In this document: positions 29,558 through 39,847 of the stretch, one piece after another
Numbering within the stretch: position 1 is the stretch's first letter
How the letters are laid out: each line of letters starts with the position of its first letter
From: Bog-473 sp963783245
GTDB lineage: Bacteria > Actinomycetota > Acidimicrobiia > Acidimicrobiales > RAAP-2
Length of the DNA: 64,000 bases
Assembly: GCA_963783245.1 (NCBI GenBank)
Contig: CAWAMS010000003.1
Span: 248,001-312,000, forward strand
Direction of reading: 5' to 3'
Translations under genes and position numbers: made by a program
The notes under the pieces: model-generated
Database searches by the model: none
The model's input: the letters and a program-made list of their open reading frames with translations, nothing else
Told to the model about the DNA's origin: nothing

Positions 29558-31085
29558 CAGACCGTCCTTCCCCGCGTCCAGCAGACGCGGCGTCCACTCG
29601 TCGCGAAGCGTTCGGCGGAGGACCTTGCCCGAGGGCAGCCGCGGGATGGCATCGACGAAGACGACCCATCGCAGCTGCTTGTACGTCGCCAGGGAACTCG
29701 GCCACGTACTGCTTTGAGCTCGTCCTCGCTGACCGGCCGCGCGGGATCGAGCTGCACGACCGCAACGGGGACTTCGCCCGCACGCTCGTCGACCAATCCG
29801 AACACGGCACAGTCGAGCACGGAGGGGTGACCGTGGAGGACTCCCTCGATCTCCGCCGGAGCGACCTGAAAGCCGTTGACCTTGATCATCTCCTTCGAGC
29901 GGTCGGTGAGGTGGACCCAACCTTGCGGCTTCGAGCCAGCCGACGTCGCCCGTTCGATACCAGCCGTCTGCGAAGGCCTCCGCTGTTGCCTCCGCGGGGA
30001 GGTAGCCGACCATCGCCGATGGGCTCAGAACCTGAATCTCCCCGATCTCCCCGGGAGCCAGGATGGCACCACTCTCGAGGTCGGCCACGCGCAAGGTACA
30101 CGCCGTGTCGGCGGCAGACCGGCAGAGTCGAGCCGCCACTCCGACGGTCGATCGACGGGATTGACGGCGATGACCGGCACCTCGCTCGCTCCGTAGGCGG
30201 GAAGCCAGCGCACGCCCGTCCGCTCGGATACCCGCTTCGCCACGGCCTCGCTCACCGGGGTCGCGCCCCACATGATGTAGCGCAACGAGGAAAGGTCGAA
30301 CTTCTCGATATCGGGGTGGTTGGCCATCGCCAGCGCGATCGGCGCCACCGCCATCTCGAGGGTCATTTTGTCCGCCTCAATGAAATGGAGGACATCGTCC
30401 AGGTCGAATCGACGATGCAGGCGCACCGTGGCACCGGCGCTGGCCGCGGCCAGCAGATTCAGGAGACCGAGAATGTGCGAGGGCGGCGTCGCCACCTGGA
30501 ACCGGTCGGTCGGGCCGAGGCCGAGCGTCTGGCACCAGTGCGCGGTGCCGTGGCCCATCGAACGATGCGTATGGCGAACCGCCTTCGGAAGGCCGGTGGT
30601 GCCCGAGCTGAACACCAGCACGGCCTCGTCGGTATCGCTCGGCGCGGCAGCGCCGTCATCTACCGTGCGGACCGTCTGCAGGGTCGCTCTGCAACCAGTC
30701 GTCGACGTCGGTGACGCGGCTCTCCCCGAACAGCTCAGCCAGCAACGCCGTCGACGGCTCCGTCCGCGACGGCGTGCACCGGTTCGGTGAGCTGCAGCGC
30801 GTGCCCGACCTCACGTGCCTTCCACGACGGGCTGAGGAGCACGGACGCGGCGCCGATCTTGCTGACGGCGTAGACGGCCACGACGAATTCCGGCCGGTTC
30901 GAGAGCATCAACGCCACGCGATCACCCGGGCCGATGCCCTGCGCAACGAGATGTTCGGCAAAGGAATTGCTGAGGTCGTCGAGGCGGCGGAACGACCATC
31001 GCTCGTCTCCGGCCCAGACGGCGTCGCGGTCACCGAATTCGTCTGCGGCCCGCTCGAGATAGTGATGGAGCAGGGTCGCCGGCAT
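29557..31085 (-). CDS. acyl-CoA synthetase, ANL superfamily (multiple frame breaks)
   Basis: About 508 residues. Start segment LHHYLERAADEFGDRDAVWA, then GIGPGDRVALMLSNRPEFVV; A3 motif VLVFSSGTTGLPKAVRHTHR; A5 YGASEVPVIAVN; hinge GWYRTGDVG and KEMIKVNGFQVAPAEIEGVL; catalytic Lys PRLPSGKVLRRTLRDEW. Breaks near 30755, 30680, 30115, 29935 and 29705. First gene of the five-gene minus operon, divergent from the ACAD at 31147. Overall it reads like a medium-chain/cyclohexanecarboxylate-type CoA ligase, but substrate residues were not examined. Confidence 0.82.
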
Positions 31086-31126
31086 GGAAACATTCTTCTC
31101 GTTTATGAGATCGACGTCAACATTGA

Positions 31127-31143
31127 GAGAATGTAAGGTTCTC
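31127..31143. promoter_or_regulatory. GAGAAT-N5-GTTCTC palindrome
   Basis: GAGAATGTAAGGTTCTC has the GAGAAY/GTTCTC arms with a 5-bp rather than 3-bp spacer. It lies just before the ATG at 31147, in the 61-bp divergent gap with the ligase (31085). Its GAGAACCTTA half (bottom strand) recurs exactly at 12703-12712. Confidence 0.5.
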
Positions 31144-31146
31144 CAC

Positions 31147-32334
31147 ATGACTGAGCAGGTCAACTCCCCGATGCTCGCAGGTCCGACCGACCCTGACGTG
31201 CGCCAGGAGATCATCGAAACCGTCCGGCGATTCGTCGCCAACGAGGTCATCCCCGTCGCCTCCGAGCTCGAGCATCACGATCGATTCCCGACCGACATCG
31301 TCCGCCAGATGCGCGACCTCGGACTCTTCGGTGTGACCATCCCCGAGGAATACGGGGGCTTGGGCCTCGACCTGTTGACCTACATCGGCGTCATCGAAGA
31401 GCTGGCCTACGGCTGGATGAGCCTGACCGGCATCGTCAACACCCACACCATGGCGGCCACGCTGATCATGACGCACGGCAACGACGAACAGCGAGCGGCG
31501 TTGGCTGCCCGTCCTGGCCGTCCGGGGACCGCCGGGGGGCGCTCTCGCTCTCCGAGCCCGACGCAGGCAGCGACACCCGCAATATCTCCTGTCGCGCCAC
31601 GCGCGACGGCGACGAATACGTGATCAATGGCACGAAAGCCTGGGTCACGAACGGCGAACGCTCCAGTTTGGTCGCGCTGGCGGCACGCACCGAGGAGGGA
31701 ATCTCCGCCTTCATCGTGGAGAAGGAGCCCGGACCGACGTTCGAGGGGATCACGGTCAGCAAGAACGTCAGCAAGCTCGGCTACAAGGGGGTCGAGACCG
31801 TCGAGATGTCCTACGTGGACCACCGGATTCCGGCGACCAACCTCATCGGCGAGCTGGGGCGGGGCCTCCCGCAGATCCTGGGCGTCCTCGAAGTCGGGAC
31901 GCATCAATATCGCGGCCCGCGCCGTGGGCGTCGCTCGGGCGGCGTTCGATGCCGCATTGCACTACGCCCAGGAGCGCGAGACCTTCGGCAAGCCCATCGG
32001 CGAGCACCAGGCCATCCAGCTCAAGTTGGCCGACATGGCGACCCGGCTGCAGGCGGCGCGGCTCCTCACCAGGGACGCGGCCGAACGAAAGATGGCCGGG
32101 CTGCGTTGCGACGTCGAGGCAGGCATGGCCAAGCTCTTCGCCAGCGAGACGGCACTCGAGCTTGCCACCGAGTCCATGCGGATCCACGGCGGGGTGGGCT
32201 ACACGACCGACCTGCCTGTGGAGCGGTACTACCGCGACGCCCCGCTCATGGTGATCGGCGAGGGAACCAACGAGATCCAACGCCTGGTCATCGCCCGAGG
32301 CCTGATGGCCCGGGCGCGTCCCTCCAACCCCTGA
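31147..32334 (+). CDS. acyl-CoA dehydrogenase (homomeric type; frame breaks)
   Basis: About 395 residues of a classic short/medium-chain-type ACAD: FGVTIPEEYGGLGLDLLTYI, SLSEPDAGSDTRN, GTKAWVTNGERSSLVALAA, GITVSKNVSKLGYKGVETVE, FGKPIGEHQAIQLKLADMAT, MRIHGGVGYTTDLPVERYYR (catalytic-Glu region) and IGEGTNEIQRLVIARGLM. Frames change near 31520 and 31900. Unlike the three split pairs it carries all motifs in one chain. It is monocistronic and divergent from the ligase, and converges on the CoA-transferase gene. Confidence 0.87.
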
Positions 32335-32361
32335 CCGTCCCCGATACTCCGTCCACCGGGG

Positions 32362-33568
32362 TCATGGTGGGTCCGCACTGCGGCGGCGGGCGGTGCCCCG
32401 CGACAACTCGTCCAGAATCTCCGCCGTGTGGTCCCCGAGCTTGGGTACCACGATCGCGGGGTCGGCGACCACATCGGAGAAGGTCACCGGGTCCGTTGAC
32501 GGATCGCATCGCCCCGCCCTCGATCTCCACGACGCCGCCGTTCGCCAGGAGCTGAGGGTCCACCACGACCTCGGCCGGAGTCTGCACCGGAGCCCACCAC
32601 ACGCCCTCGCGGTCGAAGCGCTCACTCCATTGCGAAAGAGGCCTTTCGGCAATGATCTCGTCGAGAAGGGCGATGACCTCGACCCGGTTCTTCCGGATGG
32701 CGCTCGCGCTCGCGAACCGCTCGTCATCGAGCAACTCGGGACGTCCGAGGGCGCGGCAGACGGCCCCGATGTGCCGCTCCGCCTCGAGGCCGGTGAAGAA
32801 GAACCATTTCCCGTCCGCGGCGCGGTAGGGGTTCATCAGCGGTGACTGGTTTCGGTCGCGCCGTTCGGCACCGGCCACCTTGCCCAACTCCATCTGCAAC
32901 CCCAGATCCCATCCGAGGACGTAGGCGCCGGTGCGGAGCAACGACACCTCGACCACGCGGCCCGCCCCGGTCTCGCGCTGCTGCAGGACGGCGGCCAGAA
33001 TGCCGGCGAGGGCGGCCAGCCCCGTGATGTGGTCACCGACTCCCCCGCGTGCGTTGAGCGGCGCGCCGTCACCGCCCGCCATCTGGTTCGAGAGTCCGGA
33101 ACGAGCCCAGAACGCCCCGATGTCATAGGTCGGGCGATTGCGGTCCTCCCCGTGCAGGCCGTAGCCGCTGACACTGCAGTAGACGAGGTGGGGATGGCGG
33201 CGCAGGGTTTCTTCGGGCTCGAGGTCGAGTTTGTCGAGGGCATCAGGGCGGAGGTTGCTGACGAAGACGTCCGCCGTGGCCAAGAGCTCTTCGAGGTGCC
33301 GGCGATCGCCCGGCTCACGCAGGTCGAGCACAATGCTCCGCTTCCCGCGGTTGTCGAGGGCGAATCCCGGGTTTGGCAGGTCTCCACCGATCCCGATGGA
33401 ACCGAAGACGTTGCGCATCGGGTCGCCCGTCGGGGGTTCGACCTTGATGACCTCTGCGCCCCAATCGGCGAGAAGTGCAGCCGCCGAGGGTGCGGCCACC
33501 CACACCCCGAGCTCGACCACACGGAGGTCTGCGAGAGCCGACAGTCCGAATGACTGGTCGCCGCTCAC
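32362..33568 (-). CDS. CoA-transferase family III (CaiB/BaiF; frame break)
   Basis: About 401 residues: LRVVELGVWVAAPSAAALLA, ADWGAEVIKVEPPTGDPMRN, KRSIVLDLREPGDRR, then the nucleophilic-Asp region RPTYDIGAFWARSGL. The frame changes near 32495; the alternative frame gives a natural end (VVPKLGDHTAEILDEL, stop at 32362). The GTG at 33568 overlaps the stop of the upstream ligase (GTGA). It moves CoA between acids, so together with the ligase it offers two routes to the thioester. Donor and acceptor unknown. Confidence 0.87.
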
Positions 33569-35171
33569 GCGGAGGCGCTCCGGTGGCCTCGGTCCCCACG
33601 CTGCCTGAGGGCGTCCTTGAGGACCTTGCCGGTGGCAGTGAGCGGCAGGTCGTCGACGAATTCCACGACCCTTGGCACTTTGTAATTGGCCATCTGGGCC
33701 CGGCTCCATTCGATGATGTCCGCCCCGGTGCCCGAGAAACCGGGATGCAGCACGATGAACGCCATGCCGACCTCGCCCAGCCGCTCGTCCGGTATGCCGA
33801 TCACGGCGGCCTGGCGGATGTGGGGGTGCCGGAGCAGGATGTTCTCTATTTCCGCCGGATAGGCGTTGAAACCCCCGACGATGTACATGTCCTTGGACCG
33901 GCCGACGATACGCAGGTAGCCCGACTCATCGACCGTACCGAGATCACCTGTGCGCAACCACCCGTCCGGAGAGAGCGCTTGAGCCGTTCCCTCCGGATCG
34001 TCGAGGTAGTGCGACATGACACTCCCGCCCCGCAGGAGCACCTCGCCCGCCTCCGCCGGGCGGCACCTCGGACCCTGCGCCATCGACGATGCGAAGTTCG
34101 AATCCGGGACGAGGGCAACCGACCGTCGTGGCAATGGTCTCCACGTCGTCATCGGGCAACGTCGCCGCCGCCGTACCGGTCTCGGTGAGCCCGTACCCGG
34201 TGATGATCCGGGAGAATGGGAGCTCCCTGTCGATCCGCCGGATGAGCTCCACCGGTATGTCGGCTGATCCGGTGACGGCCACGCGCAGCGTCGAGAGGTC
34301 GAAGCGGTCCCGATCCGGGTGGTCGAGGAGGCCTTGATACAAGGTCGGAGGGCCCGGCAGCACCGTCACCCCCTCCGCTTCCACGATCGAGAGTACGGCA
34401 TCCACGTCGAACACGGACTGCGGCAGCATGGTCGCGCCGGCGCACACTGCGGTGAGTATCCCCGCTTTCAATCCGAACATGTGGAAGTAGGGGTTCACCA
34501 TCAGGTACCGGTCGTCCGCGTGCAGGCCGGTCATCGCCGCCCAGTCGGTGGCCACGCAAAGGGTGCGCCCGTGGGTCTGCACCACGCCTTTGGGAACGCC
34601 TGTCGTCCCCGACGTGAACAAGATGTCGGAGGGATCGTCGGGCTCCACCGCAGCGGTACGGCGGTCGACCTCGGCCCCGGCAGCATCGGTGGCGCGCGAC
34701 AAGAATTCGTCCCATCCGTGCGTTCCCTCGGCGACCGGCCCGCGCGCGATCACGGTGGTGGCCAGATCGGGGAAGTCGACCCCCGTGTCCTTTAGCATCC
34801 CGAGGTAGTCGGTGCCGAGAAAATCGGTCACCGTCACCAGCACCTTGGCTCGGCCCCGGCGCAGTATGTCGGCGGCCTCGGCCCCTTTGAACCTCGTGTT
34901 GATGGGGACCAACACCGCCCCGGCCCGGAAGAGCCCCAGCGCGGCGACGACCCACTCCGCACTGTTGAACGCCCAGATGGAGACGCGATCACCGGGTTCG
35001 ATCCCCGAAGCGACCAACGCAGCGCCGAACAGACGAGCCTGTTCCGCCAGCTCGACGTAGGTCCAGCGGGTCTCACCATCGATGAGCGCCGGTCGCCGAC
35101 CCGAATCGGTCAGCCGCGGCATCGATCATCGAAGAGATGCTTCTCCACCCGCTGGTGGGGCCGGCGGTCAT
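33565..35171 (-). CDS. fatty-acid-CoA ligase-like, ANL superfamily (frame breaks)
   Basis: About 534 residues: RPALIDGETRWTYVELAEQA, DILFTSGTTGVPKGVVQTHG (A3), MVNPYFHMFGLKAG, GYGLTETGTAA (A5), WLRTGDLGTVDESGYLRIVG, KDMYIVGGFNAYPAEIEN and TATGKVLKDALRQ (Lys). These match the FadD3-like group, which activates acyl side chains or ring-derived propionates in actinobacteria; similarity judged by eye only. The start ATG 35171 (SISSMIDAAADRFG) is linked by a break near 35100; another lies near 34060. First gene of the ligase/CoA-transferase operon. Confidence 0.83.
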
Positions 35172-35192
35172 CGGGTGCCCTCTCTCTCCGCT

Positions 35193-35207
35193 GAGAACGA
35201 CATTGTT
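35193..35207. promoter_or_regulatory. GAGAAC-GAC-ATTGTT operator-like element
   Basis: GAGAACGACATTGTT has a perfect left arm and a weaker right arm of the GAGAAC-N3-GTTCTC motif, 22 bp upstream of the ligase ATG at 35171. TCTCCGCTGAGA (35184-35195) forms a second small inverted repeat overlapping it. Confidence 0.4.
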
Positions 35208-35359
35208 GCATCGAGAGAGTACCGTTGCAGAAGATGACTCGCCACTACCACCATTGCCCTGAGTCACGCGGGGCGAGCAGCGGTGATTGGGCAGGCCAAG
35301 GCACCAGATCACTGGAAGAACCGCAACGGGCACCTCCCTGTGCTCGTGTGAGAATCTTG

Positions 35360-35587
35360 TTCTTGCCTCACCGATTCGACGTCACCCGCAAGATCGACCA
35401 CCACATGGCCTTCGGCTATGGCCTGCACTTCTGTCTCGGAGCGGCACTGGCCCGGCTCGAGGGCAAGGTGGCGCTCGACGAAGTGCTCCAACGCTTCCCC
35501 TCGTGGGAGGTCGACTGGCCCAACGCCAAGCAGGCCCGGACGTCGACGGTGCGCGGGTGGGAGAGATTGCCCGTGATCGTCTCTTGA
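35360..35587 (+). pseudogene. C-terminal fragment of a cytochrome P450
   Basis: About 75 codons encoding only the end of a bacterial P450: the meander (RFDVTRKIDHHMAF), the heme-binding loop AFGYGLHFCLGAALARLEGK with its axial Cys, and the terminal beta strands (STVRGWERLPVIVS). The ~35190-35360 sequence upstream has no P450 N-terminus, I-helix or ExxR in any frame, so some 80% of the gene is missing. It cannot fold as an enzyme. It is a deletion scar next to live catabolic operons and is distinct from the intact P450 at 41413. Confidence 0.8.
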
Positions 35588-35710
35588 GACACGCATCTCC
35601 CGACGATCAGGCGCAGCGGTGACGTTGCGCAGCGCCCGGCCCGGCGCACCTGCTAAGACCACGTACCGAGAATCACCTCCACCCTTAGAGAATCTCAGGA
35701 GAGTACGCAC

Positions 35711-36538
35711 GTGACGCTATTTGATGGATTTCGCTACGACGGGAAGAGGGCGCTGGTCGTCGGAGGAGCAACGGGAATGGGTGCGGCCACGGCCGAGCTG
35801 CTGCTGTCGGCAGGGGCCGACGTCGTGGTGATGGACTGCGCTGAGATCTCCTTGTCGGGGGTCACCCCCATCACCATGGATCTGGCCGAGCGCGGCTCGA
35901 TCGACGCCGCCCTCGATCAATGCGGCGGCCCGATCCACGCCTTGTTCTCCTGCGCAGGAGTGGCCGACGGCACGGCGGGCATCGAGAAGATCAACTTCAT
36001 CGGCCACCGTCACATCGTCGACCGGCTCCTGGGCGCGGACATGCTTCCCCGAGGATCGGCCATCGGCTTCATTTCTTCAGCTGCCGGGCTGGGTTGGGAG
36101 GCGAACCTGCCCCGGATCAAGGAGTATCTGGCTACCCCCGATTTCGACAGTGCCGTGGCGTGGGTGGCCGCCAACGGCGGTGCGGACTACCTCTCGACCA
36201 AACAGGCGATCTGCGCCTACGTCGCCACACATGCCTTTCCTTTCCTGCAACGTGGGATCCGGATCAACGCGATATGCCCAGGTCCGACGGATACGCCGTT
36301 GGCCCGGGCCAACGAGGAGACGTGGCTCGGTTTCGGTGCCGACTTTCGCGCCGAGGTGGGTGTTGACGTCCTGACCCCGATGGAGCAGGCCTCCGCCCTC
36401 GTGTTCCTCTGCAGCGCCGCGGCGAGCTCCATCAACGGGATCACCCTCATCACCGACAGCGGGTACTTCGCCGCCGGCATGACCGAGGTCTTCCCTGCTG
36501 CCACTCCAGCCGTCAACTTTCTCCTGGGCCGCATGTGA
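35711..36538 (+). CDS. short-chain dehydrogenase (3-alpha-hydroxysteroid DH-like)
   Basis: Intact 275 residues. RALVVGGATGMGAATAELLL, VVVMDCAEI (acidic end of beta-2, NAD-type), FSCAGVADGT, Ser in FISSAAGLGWE and a catalytic DYLSTK. The gap between Ser and Tyr is about 40 residues, as in the 3-alpha-hydroxysteroid dehydrogenase/carbonyl reductase group. GTG start with AGGAG eight bases upstream. First gene of the SDR, MaoC, CitE, AacS-like operon, so it may oxidise a hydroxy-acyl or alicyclic alcohol intermediate. Confidence 0.88.
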   Translation: MTLFDGFRYDGKRALVVGGATGMGAATAELLLSAGADVVVMDCAEISLSGVTPITMDLAERGSIDAALDQCGGPIHALFSCAGVADGTAGIEKINFIGHRHIVDRLLGADMLPRGSAIGFISSAAGLGWEANLPRIKEYLATPDFDSAVAWVAANGGADYLSTKQAICAYVATHAFPFLQRGIRINAICPGPTDTPLARANEETWLGFGADFRAEVGVDVLTPMEQASALVFLCSAAASSINGITLITDSGYFAAGMTEVFPAATPAVNFLLGRM

Positions 36539-36587
36539 TCAGCTCCACAGAAGGCTCTCCCGCGAACCGAATTGGGAGCGTCCGCCA

Positions 36588-37076
36588 TTGTCACCTGACG
36601 TAGCGCCGTCGAACCAGCGACCCCATATGGGTCGGTGGTTCGAAGATCTGCCCGTCGGCCTTGTGATCGACCACGCCATCACCCGGACTATCACTGAATC
36701 CGACAACACCGTCTTCTCCGTGATGACGATGAACCCGCAGCCGCTCCACCTCGATGAATCTTTCGCCGAAACGACGGAGTTCGGGACCCGGTTGGTCAAC
36801 AGCCTCCTGACCCTTTCACTCCTGATCGGCCTCTCGGTCTACGAGACGACGCACGGCACCACGGTGGCCAACCTCGGCTTCGAGGAGACCACCTTTCCCG
36901 CCCCCGTCTTTCAAGGAGACTCCATCCGGGCCCAGACCGAGGTCCTCTCGAACCGCCGCTCCCAGAGCCGGCCATCGCAAGGAATCGTGGTCTTCGAGCA
37001 CCGGGCCTTCAATCAGCACGGCACGCTGGTGGCGACGTGCAGGCGGGCGGCCCTCATGCGCTGCCGTCCGGAGTGA
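36588..37076 (+). CDS. MaoC-like hydratase/dehydratase
   Basis: 162 residues, hot-dog fold. GRWFEDLPVGLVIDHAITRT, then the hydratase-2 type motif MTMNPQPLHLDESFAETTEF and GDSIRAQTEVLSNRRSQSRP. TTG start at 36588 with GGGAG upstream, or ATG 36627 (MGRWFEDL), which is where homologues usually begin. The stop overlaps the GTG of the CitE-like gene. A MaoC/CitE pair is the known arrangement for mesaconyl-CoA hydration followed by citramalyl- or malyl-CoA cleavage; that role is inferred from context. Confidence 0.88.
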   Translation: MSPDVAPSNQRPHMGRWFEDLPVGLVIDHAITRTITESDNTVFSVMTMNPQPLHLDESFAETTEFGTRLVNSLLTLSLLIGLSVYETTHGTTVANLGFEETTFPAPVFQGDSIRAQTEVLSNRRSQSRPSQGIVVFEHRAFNQHGTLVATCRRAALMRCRPE

Positions 37077-37885
37077 GGGCGCGCTGGAGAAGCATGTTGT
37101 TCGTCCCTGGCAACCGGCCCGAACTGGCTGCCAAGGCACCGCGCTCGACTCCCGGCGTGGTCGTGCTCGACCTCGAGGACGCAGTGCCTCCCGCGGAGAA
37201 ATCCGACGCCCGAGACATGGTGCGCGAGGCGGCCGGCCGCCTGGTGGGACTCGTGCCCGTGTGCATCCGGGTCAACCCACCGTCCACGCCCTGGTTCGCC
37301 GACGACGTCGCCTGCCTCCCCGAGGGGCTGACCGCCGTCGTCGTTCCGAAGCTTTCGTCTGCTGCCCAATGTCGCGAGGTGGACCGGGCGCTCGCGGGAC
37401 GGGCGATCATTGCCGGTCTCGAGACCGTCCGTGGGGTCGCCGACGCGCGTACAGTGCTGGAACCGCCCGTGGTGGCCTGTTACTTCGGGGCCGAGGACTA
37501 CGTGGCCGATCTCGGAGGGGTCCGGACCCGCTCCAACGAGGAGGTGTCCGTCGCACGGTCGTTGGTGGCCATGGCGGCACGGTTGGCCGGCATAGCCGCT
37601 CTCGACATGATCACCCTCGACTTCGGCGATGACGAACGTTTCGTGAGGGAGGCGAGAGAAGCCCGGGCGCTCGGCTACGCCGGCAAGATGTGCATCCATC
37701 CACGTCAGGTGCAGCTGGCCAACGAGGCGCTCCGTCCCACTCTCGAAGAACTCGAATGGGCACGCCGACTCCTTGCGGCGTTCGACGAAGCCGCCGGTGC
37801 CACTATCGCATTCGAAGGCTTGATGGTCGATGAAGTCGTCGCAGCGCGAGCTCGTTCCATTGTGGCGGCGCTGGAAGATCCGTGA
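37073..37885 (+). CDS. HpcH/HpaI-family CoA-ester lyase (CitE-like)
   Basis: Intact 270 residues. RSMLFVPGNRPELAAKA (CoA/phosphate), VVLDLEDAVPPAEK and FGAEDYVADLGG carry the Mg-binding acids, with PKLSS and ALGYAGKMCIHPRQVQLANE at the C-terminus. This is the citramalyl-CoA/malyl-CoA/beta-methylmalyl-CoA lyase type, splitting a beta-hydroxyacyl-CoA to acetyl- or propionyl-CoA plus a keto acid. It overlaps both neighbours by GTGA junctions, strong evidence of a single pathway unit with the MaoC hydratase and AacS-like ligase. Confidence 0.9.
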   Translation: MRARWRSMLFVPGNRPELAAKAPRSTPGVVVLDLEDAVPPAEKSDARDMVREAAGRLVGLVPVCIRVNPPSTPWFADDVACLPEGLTAVVVPKLSSAAQCREVDRALAGRAIIAGLETVRGVADARTVLEPPVVACYFGAEDYVADLGGVRTRSNEEVSVARSLVAMAARLAGIAALDMITLDFGDDERFVREAREARALGYAGKMCIHPRQVQLANEALRPTLEELEWARRLLAAFDEAAGATIAFEGLMVDEVVAARARSIVAALEDP

Positions 37886-39805
37886 CGCCCGAGCACCATG
37901 TCCTGTGGTCACCGCCCGAAGACGTGCGCACGGCGACGAACGTCGGCCGGTATTTGACGTGGCTGCTCGACCAACGCGGGCTTGGATTTGCGACCTACGA
38001 AGACCTCTGGCGGTGGTCGGCGGAGGATGTGGCCGGATTCTGGTCGTCGGTGTGGGCGTTCTTCGACGTGCAGAGTTCGACGCCCTATGACCGCGTCGTC
38101 TCGGGGACGGCGATCCCCGGACACCACGTGGTTTTCCGGGGCCCACCTGAACTATGCCGAACGGGCCTTGGCCACGACAGGGAGCGGGTTGGCCGTCATC
38201 GCCCGTTCCCAGACACGGGAGGAGCGCCGGTACACCTGGGACGAGCTCCGTCAGCTCGTCGCGCGCTGCCGCACGGGCCTGGACAGATTGGGCGTCACCC
38301 GGGGTGACCGCGTCGTGGCGTACCTCCCGAACGGGCCGGAAGCGCTGGTCGCCTTTCTGGCGGTCGCCAGTCTCGGGGCAATCTGGGCGTCGTGCCCACC
38401 CGAGTTCGGATGGCGCAGCGTGATCGACCGGTTCGCCCAGCTCGAGCCCGTCGTGATCTTTACGACGCAACGCTACCGCTACGGCGACAAATCGGTCGAT
38501 CGCTCCGACGAGGTGCGCAGCATCCTCGAAGCGCTCCCCACCGTGCGGGCGGCCGTCGATATCGACGACGACTGGGACGGGCTCCTGGCCGCGGAGTCCG
38601 AATTGGTGTTCGAACAGGTGCCGTTCGACCATCCCCTCTATGTCCTGTTCTCTTCGGGCACCACCGGGCCGCCCAAGGCCATCGTGCACGGGCACGGGGG
38701 AATCCTGATCGAGCACCTCAAGGCTTTGGGACTCCATCACGACATCGGACCGGGAGACCGCTTCTTCTGGTTCACCACCACCGGTTGGATGATGTGGAAC
38801 TATCTCGTCTCCGGCCTCTGCCTCGGGGCCACGATCGTCCTGTTCGACGGCGATCCGGGGTGGCCCGACCTCGGCACATTGTGGCGCCTGGCGGCGGAGA
38901 CGGGCATCACCGTGTTCGGCGTCAGCGCCCCGTTCCTACTCTCGTGTCGCAGCGCGGGACTCAGCCTCACCGCCTCGGGCGACCTCTCGTCCATCCGTTC
39001 GGTCGGTTCGACGGGAGCACCGCTTCCCCCCGAGGGCTACGAGTGGGTCTACCAGCAGCTCCCCGAGGTCTGGCTGACGTCGATCAGTGGCGGAACCGAC
39101 GTCTGCACGGCATTTGTCGGCGGGAGCCCGCTCGTCCCTGTCCTTGCCGGTGAAATCAGTTGCCGTTTTCTCGGCGCCGGTGTGGCCGCGTTCGACGAGG
39201 CGGGCCGGTCGGTCATCGGAACGCAAGGCGAACTGGTCGTCACACGTCCCCTTCCCTCCATGCCGCTCCGCTTCTGGGGCGACGACGACGGCACGCGCCT
39301 GCACGCCGCGTATTTCTCCCGCTTCCCGGGGGTGTGGTGCCACGGCGACTGGATCACCATCACCGAGCGCGGATCGTGCATCATCTCGGGGCGTTCCGAC
39401 GCGACGCTGAACCGTGGCGGTGTTCGTATGGGCACCAGTGAGTTCTATGCCGTCGTCGAGGGCAGAGCCGGCATCAGCGACAGCTTGGTCGTGCACCTCG
39501 AAGACCAACATGGCGGGAGTGGTCGGCTCCTTCTCTTCGTCGTCCTCGAGCACGGCGCCCTCGACGACGAGCTGCGCCATCGGATCTCGACCGAGCTCCG
39601 GTCAACCCTCTCCCCGCGCCACGTTCCCGATGAGATTCAGCAGGTTCCGGCCATTCCCCGGACGCACTCGGGCAAGAAGCTCGAAGTGCCGGTCAAACGC
39701 ATCCTCCTCGGCGCAGCACCGGACGACGTCGTCCGGGTGGCATCGTTGGCCGACCCGGCGGCCCTCGACGCCTTCATCGAAATCGGGAGCCGACTCTCAG
39801 ACTGA
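37882..39805 (+). CDS. acetoacetyl-CoA synthetase-like ligase (frame break)
   Basis: About 640 residues, the length of acetoacetyl-CoA synthetase. N-terminal NVGRYLTWLLDQRGLGFATY and the ACAS-type linker GAHLNYAERAL, A3 YVLFSSGTTGPPKAIVHGHG, WFTTTGWMMWNYLVSGLCLG, SISGGTDVCTAF (A5), VWCHGDWITITERG, SGRSDATLNRGGVRMGTSEF and the Lys segment RTHSGKKLEVPVKRIL. One break near 38140. GTGA overlap with the lyase. Substrate is probably a short beta-keto or beta-hydroxy acid, consistent with the neighbouring lyase. Confidence 0.87.
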
Positions 39806-39847
39806 GCGTGGTGGACCTCGCACCGACGTTGGCGCTTCCGCGCGGTA

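Noticed and set aside
29144..30271. In-frame run from the CoA ligase into the following ACAD, which could be read as a fusion protein
   Set aside because: The other frame provides a stop that overlaps the ACAD ATG (TGATG), as at other junctions here; an indel in the ligase tail explains the run-on.
37013..38740. 575-codon minus-strand frame
   Set aside because: Antisense to the CitE-like lyase and the ligase; no domain character.
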